A stretch of 64,000 nt of DNA from Gordonia asplenii (GCF_012933505.1 NZ_JABBNB010000026.1:1-64000), one strand, 5' to 3'; positions 34,144 through 43,129 are shown, counted from the first letter of the stretch. Program-made: numbers and translations. Notes: generated by a model from the sequence alone, not told the origin.

Positions 34144-34886
34144 GCGGTCACCGCGCCGCGCCGAGTGAAGCTGGAAAACGTTGTGGCCATGGACTTTCCA
34201 TCCATCAGGCGACGCGTGGTCGCAGCCTCGGCGTCGAAGCGGGCGCGGAGCCGATCGTCGTGCAGCAACGATTTGATCGCTCGGAGCGCGCTCGGCGATT
34301 GGGCGGCGAGTTCGATCGCGGTCTGTACCGAGGCGACGTCGGGGCAGTCGGCGAATCTGGTGACGAGTCCGATGGCCTGCGCTTCGCGTACGTCGACCGC
34401 CCGCCCCGACATCAGCAGGTCACGGGTGTAGGCGCCGCCGATCAGTGAGTCGAGCAGCCAGGTGAGGTTGGCCGCGCCATAGGTGACGGCGGTGACCGCG
34501 ATCGACGTCGTCGGGCCACCGACGCGGATGTCCGAACACGCGGCGTACAGCGTGCCGGCGCCCCGGGCGAGTCCGCCGACCGCGGCGACGGTGGGTTTGC
34601 CGAAAGTGAGGTACTGCCACAGCATTTCGTCCCGCTCGCTCAGGACGGCGGGTAGCTCAGCTGGATCGATGCAGGTGAGTTCGTCGATGTCGTATCCCGC
34701 GCTGAACGCGGCGTCACCGGTGCCGGTGAGGACGACGACCCGCACGGAGTCGTCGTCGGCGGCCGCGGTCAGGGCACCAGCGAGGGTGCGCTGCATGTCG
34801 AGGGTGATCGCATTGTGCACGTCGCGGCGGTTGAGCGTCAGACGCAGCACCCCGTCGGCGGGGCGGTCGGAGAGGATGTCGGGCAT
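34140..34886 (-). CDS. Divergent crotonase-fold protein lacking both hydratase glutamates
   Basis: A 248-residue enoyl-CoA hydratase/isomerase family protein. The first oxyanion loop FSAGYDIDEL (about 60-69) is present. The first Glu position reads GLARGAGTLYAACSD (about 102-116) and the second reads AVTYGAANLTWLLD (about 129-142), with no acid at either site. It is therefore unlikely to hydrate double bonds. Decarboxylation, hydrolysis or C-C cleavage, known in other crotonases, are possible. It is coupled by ATGA overlap to the thioesterase and lies 4 bp after the third Rieske gene. Confidence 0.82.
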   Translation of the reverse strand: MPDILSDRPADGVLRLTLNRRDVHNAITLDMQRTLAGALTAAADDDSVRVVVLTGTGDAAFSAGYDIDELTCIDPAELPAVLSERDEMLWQYLTFGKPTVAAVGGLARGAGTLYAACSDIRVGGPTTSIAVTAVTYGAANLTWLLDSLIGGAYTRDLLMSGRAVDVREAQAIGLVTRFADCPDVASVQTAIELAAQSPSALRAIKSLLHDDRLRARFDAEAATTRRLMDGKSMATTFSSFTRRGAVTA

Positions 34887-34890
34887 GGCG

Positions 34891-36090
34891 TCAGCTCTGC
34901 GCCAGCGCCGGTTGGGCGTGCGCCGCGGCTGGCGCCGCAGCGCTCAGTGCAGCGACGTCGGCGGCGACCATCTTGTGAAAGACCTGACCGGGCAGTTCAT
35001 TTCGGCCGTAGATGAGTTGATCGACCTGTCCGTTGGCGGCGTTGTCCTGGATGGTCTTGGTGACGAACCAATCCTCGTCGTGCAGTGTTTCCATCAGCAG
35101 GTCCCAGTTCTTCTGCAGGATCCGCTCTTCACGTGGGGTCGCGGGCTTGTGCGGCGACAGCAGACGGATGGTGCAGTAGGAGACATTCGGGTCGTCGACG
35201 TCGGGGACGATCGTCCAGATCTCGAAGTGCTGGGGTTCGGTGACCAGCATGGTTCCGGGGTAGACCGTGTAGTTGGCCAGCGAGTAGTCGCGCACGTCGT
35301 AGCTGTCGGGGTCGGCGTCGCGTACTTCAGTGATCGATTTGCGGGCGACGACGAGGCGCCAGGAGCGGTCGACGAGGTCGAACGCGGTGATATTGCCCTG
35401 CAGGTAGTTGCACACGGTCTTGGTGTGCAGCTGGCACAGGTGGTAGGAATCCTGCACGCCGTCGACCGCGATCTTCCAGTTCATGCCCAGCCGCCACGTC
35501 TCTTTGCGGACTTGGTAGGAGCCGGCCATCCCGGTGTCGGTGACCTCGGCGTCGTGCTTGGGTCCGAGGACGGCCGCGATGTCGAGGTCGGCACCCGCGG
35601 TGGGGATCACCCACACCAGACCGTGTCTTGTCTCGCAAGGGAATTCGACGAGGCCGTACTGCGAGCGATCCATGCCCTCGAAACCTTCGGCGTTGGGCAT
35701 GCCGCGCAGTGCGCCGTCCTTGCCGTAGGCCCAGTTGTGGTACGGGCAGGCGAAGACGCGTTTGCAGCCCGACTCCGCGAACTCGACGCGTGACCCGCGG
35801 TGGCGGCAGACGTTGGCGAAGGCGCGGACGCCGCCGTCGCTCTGCTTGACCAGCAGCAGCGGCGTACCGAGCAATTCGACGGTGATGAAGCTGCCGGTCT
35901 TGGTGAACTCGTCGACGTGGGCAACGATGTGCGGGAATCGTCGCACGACGTCGACCTCGTGTTTGGCGAGGTCGGGGTCGTCGAAGACCGAGAACGGGAC
36001 GCGAAGCAGATCGTCGGCGTAGTCGGTGGTGTCGTTGTCGACGTGCGCGATCAGGCGCTTGGTGAGTTGGATCTTCTCGTCTCGCTCCAT
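34891..36090 (-). CDS. Rieske non-heme iron oxygenase, catalytic subunit (third type)
   Basis: A 399-residue oxygenase. The Rieske site is CRHRG (Cys95, His97) and CPYHNW (Cys115, His118). The mononuclear site is DSYHLCQLH (His217, His222), with Asp in HDEDW as third ligand. It is less similar to copies 1 and 2 than they are to each other, and ends with an Ala/Pro-rich tail. It heads the operon Rieske-crotonase-thioesterase-CoA-transferase-ligase. A different oxidation position or substrate is inferred. Confidence 0.92.
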   Translation of the reverse strand: MERDEKIQLTKRLIAHVDNDTTDYADDLLRVPFSVFDDPDLAKHEVDVVRRFPHIVAHVDEFTKTGSFITVELLGTPLLLVKQSDGGVRAFANVCRHRGSRVEFAESGCKRVFACPYHNWAYGKDGALRGMPNAEGFEGMDRSQYGLVEFPCETRHGLVWVIPTAGADLDIAAVLGPKHDAEVTDTGMAGSYQVRKETWRLGMNWKIAVDGVQDSYHLCQLHTKTVCNYLQGNITAFDLVDRSWRLVVARKSITEVRDADPDSYDVRDYSLANYTVYPGTMLVTEPQHFEIWTIVPDVDDPNVSYCTIRLLSPHKPATPREERILQKNWDLLMETLHDEDWFVTKTIQDNAANGQVDQLIYGRNELPGQVFHKMVAADVAALSAAAPAAAHAQPALAQS

Positions 36091-36266
36091 GTCATCGAGA
36101 GTGGCACATGAAACAAGTAGTGTCTAGTGTCTCGCTACTCGGCCAGTGCCGAATTCGGACCCGTCTGCCACCATCGTTGCAGGTAATCGCGTATTTCTCA
36201 GAAATCTAAAATGTTAGGTCTATAGGCCTCCCGGCAGAGCAAAGGTGATCTGAATCACCGCTGAAA
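36091..36266 (-). promoter_or_regulatory. Upstream region of the third Rieske operon
   Basis: It contains a perfect palindrome ATTTCTCAGAAAT (36193-36205) followed by CTAA-N4-TTAG-type sequence (36207-36218). Closer to the gene is AGTAG-N14-CTACT (36116-36139). These are candidate operator sites; no confident -35/-10 pair was chosen. Confidence 0.3.
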
Positions 36267-36305
36267 CGACGCAGGGTCGACCGGAACCCGGTCGACCCTG
36301 CGTCG
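36267..36305 (-). terminator. Strong hairpin terminator after the enoyl-CoA hydratase gene
   Basis: A perfect 18-bp stem (36267-36284 with 36288-36305) around a 3-nt AAC loop lies 16 bp past the stop of the leftward hydratase gene. It isolates this gene from the third Rieske operon. Confidence 0.8.
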
Positions 36306-36321
36306 GTGACTGCTCGTCGTG

Positions 36322-37125
36322 CTACTCCGCCCGCCAGACGGGGGCGCGTTTCTCGGCGAATGCGCGGGGCCCTTCCTGAGCGTCTTTACTGGAGAACACC
36401 GCCACGATCTCCTTGGTGTTGGCGGCCCACTGGGCCGTCTCGGCCGGTACCTCACCGTCGAAGATGCCGGCCGCCAGCCGCTTGGATGCCTGCACGGCGA
36501 GGGGGGCGTTGGCTGCGATCTCCTCGGCGAGCGCGACGGCGGCGTCGACGACCTCGTCGTCGGGGACGACGCGGTTGACCAAGCCGAGGTCGGCGGCCTG
36601 CGCCGCGGTGATCGCGCGGCCGGTCAAGAGGATTTCCATGCCGAGTTTCTTGGGCAGTGCCGCGACGATACGGAATGCGCCACCGGCACCCGCGATGAGG
36701 CCGCGCTTGACCTCGGGCAGTCCGAACGTGGCCCGCTCGGCGGCGACGGCCAGGTCGCTGGCGAGTACGATCTCCGTTCCGCCGCCCAGGGCGGTGCCGT
36801 TGACAGCCGCGATCACCGGCGTGCTGATCGGGTGGTTGACCATGCCCGCGAAGCCCCACTTGCGGTGCTCCTTGTCGGCGGAGTGGATGCCTTCGCCGCT
36901 GGCGATCGCCTTGAGGTCGGCGCCCGCGCAAAACGACTTGTCGCCGGAGCCGGTGACGACGATGGCCCGGATCTCCGGATCCTGATCGGCCTCGTGCAAG
37001 GCGATGCCGAGTCCGTCGGTGACCGCCGAGTTGACGGCATTGCGTGCCTCTGGGCGGTTGATGGTGATCACGGCGACGTTGCCGCGATTCTCGACGAGGA
37101 CTGCTGATGTTGATTCACTTGTCAT
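36322..37125 (-). CDS. Enoyl-CoA hydratase/isomerase
   Basis: A 267-residue crotonase. SFCAGADLKAI (about 64-74), GTALGGGTEIVLASD (about 110-124, Glu present) and FGLPEVKRGLIAGAGG (about 134-149, Glu present) indicate a functional hydratase. It is a single-gene unit ending at a strong hairpin. It is divergent from the secreted lipase, and a copy of the 23-bp palindrome lies between them, which places both in the putative regulon. Confidence 0.92.
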   Translation of the reverse strand: MTSESTSAVLVENRGNVAVITINRPEARNAVNSAVTDGLGIALHEADQDPEIRAIVVTGSGDKSFCAGADLKAIASGEGIHSADKEHRKWGFAGMVNHPISTPVIAAVNGTALGGGTEIVLASDLAVAAERATFGLPEVKRGLIAGAGGAFRIVAALPKKLGMEILLTGRAITAAQAADLGLVNRVVPDDEVVDAAVALAEEIAANAPLAVQASKRLAAGIFDGEVPAETAQWAANTKEIVAVFSSKDAQEGPRAFAEKRAPVWRAE

Positions 37126-37216
37126 ACGGTCTTCTCTATCACCAGAGCGGGAGAGGTGCCAACGTCGCCGCGGAATCGGTGGTGGCGGAATCGAATTAGC
37201 GGTTGCCGCGGCGTCG

Positions 37217-37239
37217 TAAACCTTATAGATGTAGTTTTA
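37217..37239. promoter_or_regulatory. Copy of the 23-bp palindrome between hydratase and lipase genes
   Basis: It begins TAAACCTTAT, identical to the first 10 bases of the perfect copy at 11408, and ends GTAGTTTTA. It lies 32 bp before the lipase start and 92 bp before the hydratase start, so it could control either or both. Confidence 0.55.
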
Positions 37240-37270
37240 TGGTCATTGTCGCCCAGTTGCGGAGGTACCG

Positions 37271-38200
37271 ATGACATCCAACTGCTCACGACGGATTGTG
37301 CGCGCCGTACTTGCCGCCGGATGTGCGACGACGATGATGCTGGGATCCCATCAGGCGCTCGCGTACGGCGCGCCGCGTTACGGTCCGGCGCAATCGAACT
37401 GGCGGTCGGGGGTCATCGCGTCGATCGAGGACCCGGATCTGTTGCCGCCCGGGATGAATGACGCCGCGTGTCGAGTCCTCCCCGGGACACGTCCGGTGGT
37501 GCTGCTCAACGGTGCCTTTCTGAACAAGTACGCGACATGGTCGAAGTTCTCCGAGCAGTTGTCGTCGAGCGGCACCTGCGTATTCGGCTTGGACTACGGC
37601 GGGCCCACCGACGGGCCGTTCCATCAGATGGGTGATCTGCGGTCGTCGGCGGCGCAGATCGGGCGGTTCGTCGATCACGTGCGTGCGGTGACGGGATCGT
37701 CGAAGGTCGATCTGGTCGGCTATTCGGAAGGAGGTCTGGTTCCGTTCTACTTCCTGAACGTCCTCGGCGGGGCGTCGAAGGTCGCGACTCTGGTCAGCCT
37801 CGCCTCGCCGGTGCGGGGAATGAGCGGATACGGCATTCTCGACGCCCTCGCTACGATTCCGCAGGCGAGCGCGGCACTCGGGAAAGTGCTGCCGGCTGCC
37901 GTGGACGGAACGGCGGACTCGTCGTTCGTGCGAGCCATCACCGCGGGCGGTTTGACGCGGCCGGGGGTGCGCTATGTGAGTGTGAGTTCCCTGGCCGATT
38001 CGGTGGTGATGCCGGCCGAGGCGCGACTGCCCGCAGCGTCGAATGTGACCGACGTGGTCGTTCAGCATTACTGTCCGCAGGACCAGGTATTTCACGGTTC
38101 GATCATCTACGACGACGTCGCCTTGCGGCTGGTGCGCAATGCGTTGACTCCGGACCGAGCGGTGGCGGTCACGTGTGCTGTGGTGTTGCCGTTCTCGTGA
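37271..38200 (+). CDS. Secreted lipase/esterase (lipase class 2-like)
   Basis: A 309-residue exported alpha/beta hydrolase. Signal peptide residues 1-31 end in ALA-YG. The mature enzyme has the nucleophile Ser152 in VGYSEGGLVP, the oxyanion region VLLNGAF (about 77-83) and a late His in VFHGSIIYD (about 280-288). Four cysteines in the mature part fit two disulfides. Such enzymes cleave ester lipids outside the cell. With the upstream 23-bp palindrome, it may release an island substrate from an ester, which is inference. Confidence 0.88.
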   Translation: MTSNCSRRIVRAVLAAGCATTMMLGSHQALAYGAPRYGPAQSNWRSGVIASIEDPDLLPPGMNDAACRVLPGTRPVVLLNGAFLNKYATWSKFSEQLSSSGTCVFGLDYGGPTDGPFHQMGDLRSSAAQIGRFVDHVRAVTGSSKVDLVGYSEGGLVPFYFLNVLGGASKVATLVSLASPVRGMSGYGILDALATIPQASAALGKVLPAAVDGTADSSFVRAITAGGLTRPGVRYVSVSSLADSVVMPAEARLPAASNVTDVVVQHYCPQDQVFHGSIIYDDVALRLVRNALTPDRAVAVTCAVVLPFS

Positions 38201-38219
38201 CAGTCCGGCGCGCGCGGCG

Positions 38220-40049
38220 TCACCGCCCCGCGTAGATCTCCTCGATGATCTCGGCGTACTTCGACGCCACGCCTCGCCGTTTCAGCTTCATCGTCGGGGT
38301 GAGTTCGGCGGAGTCGGGCAGCCATTCGGCGTCGAGCAGTCGATACGCCTTGATCTGTTCGACGCGCGAGAGTTGAGAGTTGGCCTTCGCGACGGCGTCG
38401 GCGATTTCGGCGACCAGGTCGGAGTCGTGGAGTATCGCCGACGCCGAGGTGTCGGCATAGCCGCGCGCGGCAGCGAAGGTGCGTGCGGCGTCGGGGTCGA
38501 GAACCAGCAGCGCGACATTGTAGGGACGTCGATCACCGATCACGCACGCCTGCCCGATGAGCGGATTGGCGCTCTTGAGCTTGCTCTCGATGTTCACCGG
38601 CGACATGTTCTTGCCAGCCGCGTTGATAATGAGTTCCTTCTTGCGGTCGACGATGGTGACCCACCCGTCGTCGTCGATGGTGGCGATGTCGCCGGTGTGC
38701 AGCCAGCCGTCGGCGTCGATCGCCTCGGCGGTCTTCGCCGGATCCTTTCGGTACCCGCGCATGACATGCGGACCACGCAACAGCAGCTCACCGTCGACGT
38801 CGAGTTTCGCCTCGGTTCCGGGCTGCGCCAGCCCGACCTTGCCGACCCGGATATCGGTGGGCACGTTGGTGAAGCCCAGCGCGCCGGTCTCCGACATTCC
38901 GAAGCCCTCCTGCAGCGGCAGGTCGAGCGCCAGAAAGAATTCGTGCACCGCCGCAGCGATCGGCGCCGCGCCGGTCATCAGCAGGGCCACCCGGTCGAAG
39001 CCCAGCTGCGAGCGCAGGCCACCGAAGATCGCCTCCTCGGCTGCGGCGACGCCGGCGTCGAGCTCGGCGGGCACTTCCTCGCGGCGCTGCTGAAGCTGTA
39101 CCCGCGTGATCGCCGCGTCGATGGCGCGTAGCGTCGGCTCGCGTTGCTCCTCAGGCAGTCCGTTGAAGCGCGCGAACAGCGCCGCCCGCAACTTCTCCCA
39201 GATGCGCGGCACGCCGAGGAACCATGAAGGGTGTGCGGCCGACACGGCCGCGAAGACCTGCGACGCGTCCCGGACCGTGGTGATCGGCCAGCCGGTCACG
39301 GTCGCGAGGTAATGCGAGAAGACCCGGTCGGCGGCGTGTGCGGTCGGCAGGTACGAGATCGCGGCACCGTCGACGGCGAACGGGAAGCGCAGGTTGCAGG
39401 TGTGCATGACGAACATCAGATTCGCGTGGGTCAGCTCGACGCCCTTGGGTGCACCGGTGGTGCCGGAGGTGTAGATGAGGGTCGCGACGTCGCTCGGCTC
39501 GACCGCCGACCAGGTTGCGGCGTAATCGAATTCGGCGGGCCGCCGGGTCCTCAGGTCGTCGAGGGCGACGACCTCGGCTCCGCCGACGGTCGCCGGAAGA
39601 TCGTCGTCGGGATCGGTCACGACGACGTATCTGAGCGCGGGCGCCTCGATCGCGGCGATGACGTCGAGAAAACGTCGCTCGGCGACGAGCACCGAATTCT
39701 CCGCGTTGCCGAACAGATAGGTGATCTGTGCGGGCGCCGACGTCAGGTAGATCGAGAACGGCGACGCGGCCAGATGCAGGGCGGCCATGTCGACGATGTG
39801 AAACTCGGGGCTGTTCGCGAGCATGACGGCGACGGTGTCACCACGCCCGACGCCGAGGGCGGCGAGGCCGCAGGCGACTTCTTCGACGGCGTCGGCGTAT
39901 TGCCGCCACGTCAGCGAACGGTCTTCGCCGAACGCGATCAGCGCGGTGTCGTCGGCACGATTATGCGCCGTCGCCTGGAAGGCGGCACACAGGGTGGGAT
40001 GGTCGACGCCGGGTGCGGCGACAGCCGAGGTGGTCTGGGCACTGGACAT
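38220..40049 (-). CDS. Long-chain acyl-CoA synthetase (FadD15-like)
   Basis: A 609-residue ligase. IYTSGTTGAPKGVELTH (about 182-198), GFGMSETGAL (about 377-386), HTGDIATIDDDGWVTIVDRKKELIINAAGKNMSP (about 460-493) and the C-terminal TPTMKLKRRGV (about 590-600) place it among the large long-chain ligases. These have a bulky insert between the motifs. ATG 40049 was preferred over ATG 40061 because GAGG precedes it. It ends 20 bp from the converging lipase gene. It may activate a fatty acid released by that lipase. Confidence 0.93.
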   Translation of the reverse strand: MSSAQTTSAVAAPGVDHPTLCAAFQATAHNRADDTALIAFGEDRSLTWRQYADAVEEVACGLAALGVGRGDTVAVMLANSPEFHIVDMAALHLAASPFSIYLTSAPAQITYLFGNAENSVLVAERRFLDVIAAIEAPALRYVVVTDPDDDLPATVGGAEVVALDDLRTRRPAEFDYAATWSAVEPSDVATLIYTSGTTGAPKGVELTHANLMFVMHTCNLRFPFAVDGAAISYLPTAHAADRVFSHYLATVTGWPITTVRDASQVFAAVSAAHPSWFLGVPRIWEKLRAALFARFNGLPEEQREPTLRAIDAAITRVQLQQRREEVPAELDAGVAAAEEAIFGGLRSQLGFDRVALLMTGAAPIAAAVHEFFLALDLPLQEGFGMSETGALGFTNVPTDIRVGKVGLAQPGTEAKLDVDGELLLRGPHVMRGYRKDPAKTAEAIDADGWLHTGDIATIDDDGWVTIVDRKKELIINAAGKNMSPVNIESKLKSANPLIGQACVIGDRRPYNVALLVLDPDAARTFAAARGYADTSASAILHDSDLVAEIADAVAKANSQLSRVEQIKAYRLLDAEWLPDSAELTPTMKLKRRGVASKYAEIIEEIYAGR

Positions 40050-40137
40050 GGATGGCCTCATCTGAAGTGGTGGTCGACGGCTCGCGGTGGCGCGTGCGCG
40101 GAGCGTCGGGGGACGAAAGATCAACCGACGTCGTGGA

Positions 40138-42132
40138 TTACGACGTCGCTGCGGCGGACTCTCGGATGGTCACGATGAAGTCGCTCTCGACGGGCTCGTG
40201 GACCCGAGACCAGTAGTCGACGTAACGCCACGGACTGTTGGTCACGATGCGCCCGCGGTCGTTGCGGTAGTAGGTGGTGGTTCCGCCGTAATCCCAGACG
40301 GTGCGCGCCATCGCGGCGTCGAGTTCGGCGTTGTACGCGTCGTGCACGTCGGCGCGGACCTCGACGCTGGCGAGATGCCGATCGATCATCGTCGAGATCA
40401 ACGAGGTGACGTGCTGGATCTGCATCTCGGTGCCCGCGATCACGGTCCCGCCGTGTCCGGTGTTGGTGTTGGGTCCGTAGAGGCAGAAGAAGTTGGGAAA
40501 CCCGGGGACGGTGATCCCGAGGTAGGCGCGACCGTCGCCGGCGCCCCACGTCTCGTGCAGGTCGCGACCGTCGCGGCCCTTCACCTCGATCGACGCCAGG
40601 ACGTCGACGGCCTTGAAACCCGTTGCGAGAACAAGGATATCGACCTCATGTTCGGTACCGTCGACGGTCCGGACGCCCCGCGGGGTGATGGTCTCGATGT
40701 TCTCGGTGACCAGATCGACGTTGTCGCGGGTCAGCGTGGCGAACCACCCGGCGTCGATCAACAGACGCTTCCCGTACGGCGGATAGTCGGGCAGGCTCTT
40801 GGCCAGCAGGTCGGGCCGCCCGGCTAGCTCATGCTGGATGTAGGCGGTCAGGTGGGCGCGCAGCCGATCGTTGCCCTTGTTGACCGCGCGGCCGAGGTGC
40901 TCGTAGTCCGGGTCGACCTGAAGCAGCTTCCAGACCTTGTCACCCATCCGCCAGAACAACCGCGACCGGTACCACGCCAGGTAGAACGGCACATGCGCGT
41001 TGAGGAAGTGACTCGCGGCGTCGACGGCCTTGCCTTTGAGCGGATGAGGCATCGCCCACTGCGGGGTTCGCTGGAAAACCGTGACCTGACTGGCGACTTC
41101 GGCGCTGGCGGGCACGAACTGCATGGCGCTGGCGCCCGTGCCGATCACTCCGACGCGTTTGCCGGACAGATCGACCGAGTCGTCCCAGCGCGCCGTGTGC
41201 AGCGCCGGTCCGGTGAAGGAGTCGAGGCCGGCGAGCGTGGGCACGCTCGGTTGGTTGAGCAGGCCCACGGCACTGATCACGACGTCGGCGCTCAGCGTCT
41301 CGGTGGGTTCGTCGCCGTCGGTCGGGCCGATACTGACGCTCCACTGCGACGACCCTTCGTCGTACGACGCGACGTGTACGCGGGTACGCAACCGTGCATG
41401 TTGCTCGACGCCGTGACGCACGGCCAGCTCATTCCAATAGCGGTCCAACTCCTCCTGTGGCGCAAAGTAATTCGACCAGTCCGGTTTGGGATCGAAGGAC
41501 AGTGCATATAGATAGCTGGGCGTGTCGACGCCGCAGCCCGGATAGGTGTTCTCATGCCAGGTGCCGCCGACGGCGTCGTTCTTGTCGATGATCGTGTAGT
41601 CGATGCCGGCCTGTCCCAACCGAATCGCCATCGCGAGCCCGGAGATGCCCGCGCCGATGATGACGACGTGGAACGGCGTCGACGACGCCGCGGCCGGTTC
41701 GGAATGTCGTGGTGCGAGGCCCATTTCCTCGGCGACGAGCGGTCCATACTCCGCGCCGATGGGTTCGGCGAGCATCACCGAGAGGATCCGGGCGACGCGT
41801 TCGGGTGCCGGCGGAGCCTCGGGGGCGGCGATGGTTCCGGCCCGCCAGGCGAGTAGCACCTCGCGCGCTTGCGCGCGGATCTGCCCGGCGACGGTGTCGT
41901 CGAAGCCGCCGGAGTCGTGGTCGCCGAGATCGGCCGGTGCACTCGGCAGATACGGCGCGCTGATCCACCGGTCGTCGGCGGTGAGCAGTGCCAGCGATCC
42001 GAGCAGGATCGGCAGATTGGCGTGTGCGAGGGCCGCGTCGAGCTCGGCGTCGGTGAAGTCGCGCGACGGTGTGAACGCGCCGGCGGGCTGAGCGCCCCAC
42101 GTGGGATTCGGGAAAGGACTGGACTGTGGCAT
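40138..42132 (-). CDS. Baeyer-Villiger monooxygenase (HAPMO-like, with N-terminal extension)
   Basis: A 664-residue flavoprotein inserting oxygen next to a ketone. An extension of about 150 residues precedes the FAD site GAGISG (about 160-165). The BVMO fingerprint FTGPALHTARW (about 306-316) and the NADP site GTGASA (about 331-336) are clear. The extension is typical of the 4-hydroxyacetophenone monooxygenase group. ATG 42132 was chosen because the alternative ATG at 42144 lies inside the apparent -10 box. The ester or lactone it makes could be opened by the divergent hydrolase at 42199. Confidence 0.93.
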   Translation of the reverse strand: MPQSSPFPNPTWGAQPAGAFTPSRDFTDAELDAALAHANLPILLGSLALLTADDRWISAPYLPSAPADLGDHDSGGFDDTVAGQIRAQAREVLLAWRAGTIAAPEAPPAPERVARILSVMLAEPIGAEYGPLVAEEMGLAPRHSEPAAASSTPFHVVIIGAGISGLAMAIRLGQAGIDYTIIDKNDAVGGTWHENTYPGCGVDTPSYLYALSFDPKPDWSNYFAPQEELDRYWNELAVRHGVEQHARLRTRVHVASYDEGSSQWSVSIGPTDGDEPTETLSADVVISAVGLLNQPSVPTLAGLDSFTGPALHTARWDDSVDLSGKRVGVIGTGASAMQFVPASAEVASQVTVFQRTPQWAMPHPLKGKAVDAASHFLNAHVPFYLAWYRSRLFWRMGDKVWKLLQVDPDYEHLGRAVNKGNDRLRAHLTAYIQHELAGRPDLLAKSLPDYPPYGKRLLIDAGWFATLTRDNVDLVTENIETITPRGVRTVDGTEHEVDILVLATGFKAVDVLASIEVKGRDGRDLHETWGAGDGRAYLGITVPGFPNFFCLYGPNTNTGHGGTVIAGTEMQIQHVTSLISTMIDRHLASVEVRADVHDAYNAELDAAMARTVWDYGGTTTYYRNDRGRIVTNSPWRYVDYWSRVHEPVESDFIVTIRESAAATS

Positions 42133-42139
42133 ACACGAG

Positions 42140-42169
42140 ACCATACAATGTGTTCAGACGTGGTGTCAA
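42140..42169 (-). promoter_or_regulatory. Promoter of the Baeyer-Villiger monooxygenase, shared with the aldehyde dehydrogenase at 62017
   Basis: On the minus strand TTGACA (42169-42164), an 18-bp spacer containing CACGTCTGAACAC, and TATGGT (42145-42140). The promoter at 61899 has the same -35, the same spacer length and an almost identical spacer. Transcription would begin about at the ATG of the gene, so the mRNA may be leaderless. Confidence 0.6.
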
Positions 42170-42198
42170 TCACACTTTCCTCGGTAGATGGAGTCAAC

Positions 42199-43080
42199 AT
42201 GTTCCTGGCGCTCAGGTCGGCCGTCGCGGCGTCCGCGCGAATCGTCGAGTCACGAATCACGGTGGGGGACTGCCGGACTCGTATCTTGGAGGTTCCCGGG
42301 TCCGGCCCGCTGGTGCTACTGCTGCACGGCTTCGCCGACAGTGCCGACACCTGGCGTGAGCTGCTTGCCGAGCTCGCCCGGCGCGGACATCGTGCGGTCG
42401 CGATCGACCTGCCCGGCTTCGGTCGGGCGAGCGCCGTCGGGCGCGTGGACCTCCTCGCCGAATACGACGAATTCGTGACCGCGGCGCTCGTGTCGCTGCG
42501 TCGCGCCGACGATGCGCCCGCGGTGCTCGTCGGCAACTCGATGGGGGCGACGGTGGCGCTGCGGGCCGCCGGCGACCGGCCCGACGTCGCAGCGGTGGTG
42601 GCGCTCGCGCCGGCCGGGCTCGGCTTCCATCCGGTTCTGCACAAGGCGAGCAACGCGCTCGACACGCTGGTGCCGGTGCTGCGCGTCGCCTACCACGTGC
42701 CCTATCCGGCGATCGGCGTGCGAGTCGCGGTCGCGGGGTACTACCGGGCACGGCTGGCTCCCGGCCTACGCAACGCGTGGCGATTCGGCTCGCATTTTCA
42801 CGGCATGGCCGACTTCCGTCGCGTCGGTGCCCTCGGGCGGCGCCTCATGGCCGAGGTCCAGGCGGGGTGTCTTGACTTCGGGGCTATGTCGGCGCCGGTC
42901 ACCCTGATCTGGGGGTCGGCCGATCCCGTCTGCGACGTCGCGGGTGCTTCGACGCTGCTCGACGCCGTGCCCGGTTCCCGCCTGGTCATGCTGCACGGCA
43001 GCGGGCATCTCCCGCAGATCGACGCCACCGTCGCTGTCGCCGACGTGCTCGACGGCGTCGTCGAACAACTGGCCGACTGA
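42199..43080 (+). CDS. Alpha/beta hydrolase
   Basis: A 293-residue hydrolase with the HGFADSADTW oxyanion region (about 42-51), nucleophile Ser in VGNSMGATVA (about 112-121), and Asp in WGSADPVC (about 235-242). The catalytic His lies in HGSGHLPQID (about 262-271). It is divergent from the BVMO gene with 66 bp between starts, so it is a candidate esterase or lactonase for the BVMO product. GGAG sits just before the ATG. It is followed after 49 bp by the PhaC-like fusion gene. Confidence 0.85.
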   Translation: MFLALRSAVAASARIVESRITVGDCRTRILEVPGSGPLVLLLHGFADSADTWRELLAELARRGHRAVAIDLPGFGRASAVGRVDLLAEYDEFVTAALVSLRRADDAPAVLVGNSMGATVALRAAGDRPDVAAVVALAPAGLGFHPVLHKASNALDTLVPVLRVAYHVPYPAIGVRVAVAGYYRARLAPGLRNAWRFGSHFHGMADFRRVGALGRRLMAEVQAGCLDFGAMSAPVTLIWGSADPVCDVAGASTLLDAVPGSRLVMLHGSGHLPQIDATVAVADVLDGVVEQLAD

Positions 43081-43129
43081 TTCATTCATCCACTCCCGCT
43101 TGACTTCTCACCACTCAAGGAGCCTTCGT

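Noticed and set aside
38175..39131. A 318-codon plus-strand frame opposite the FadD gene
   Set aside because: It is composed of repeated Gly, Val, Asp and Arg as expected for the antisense of a GC-rich ligase gene, and starts inside the lipase gene. No motif was found.
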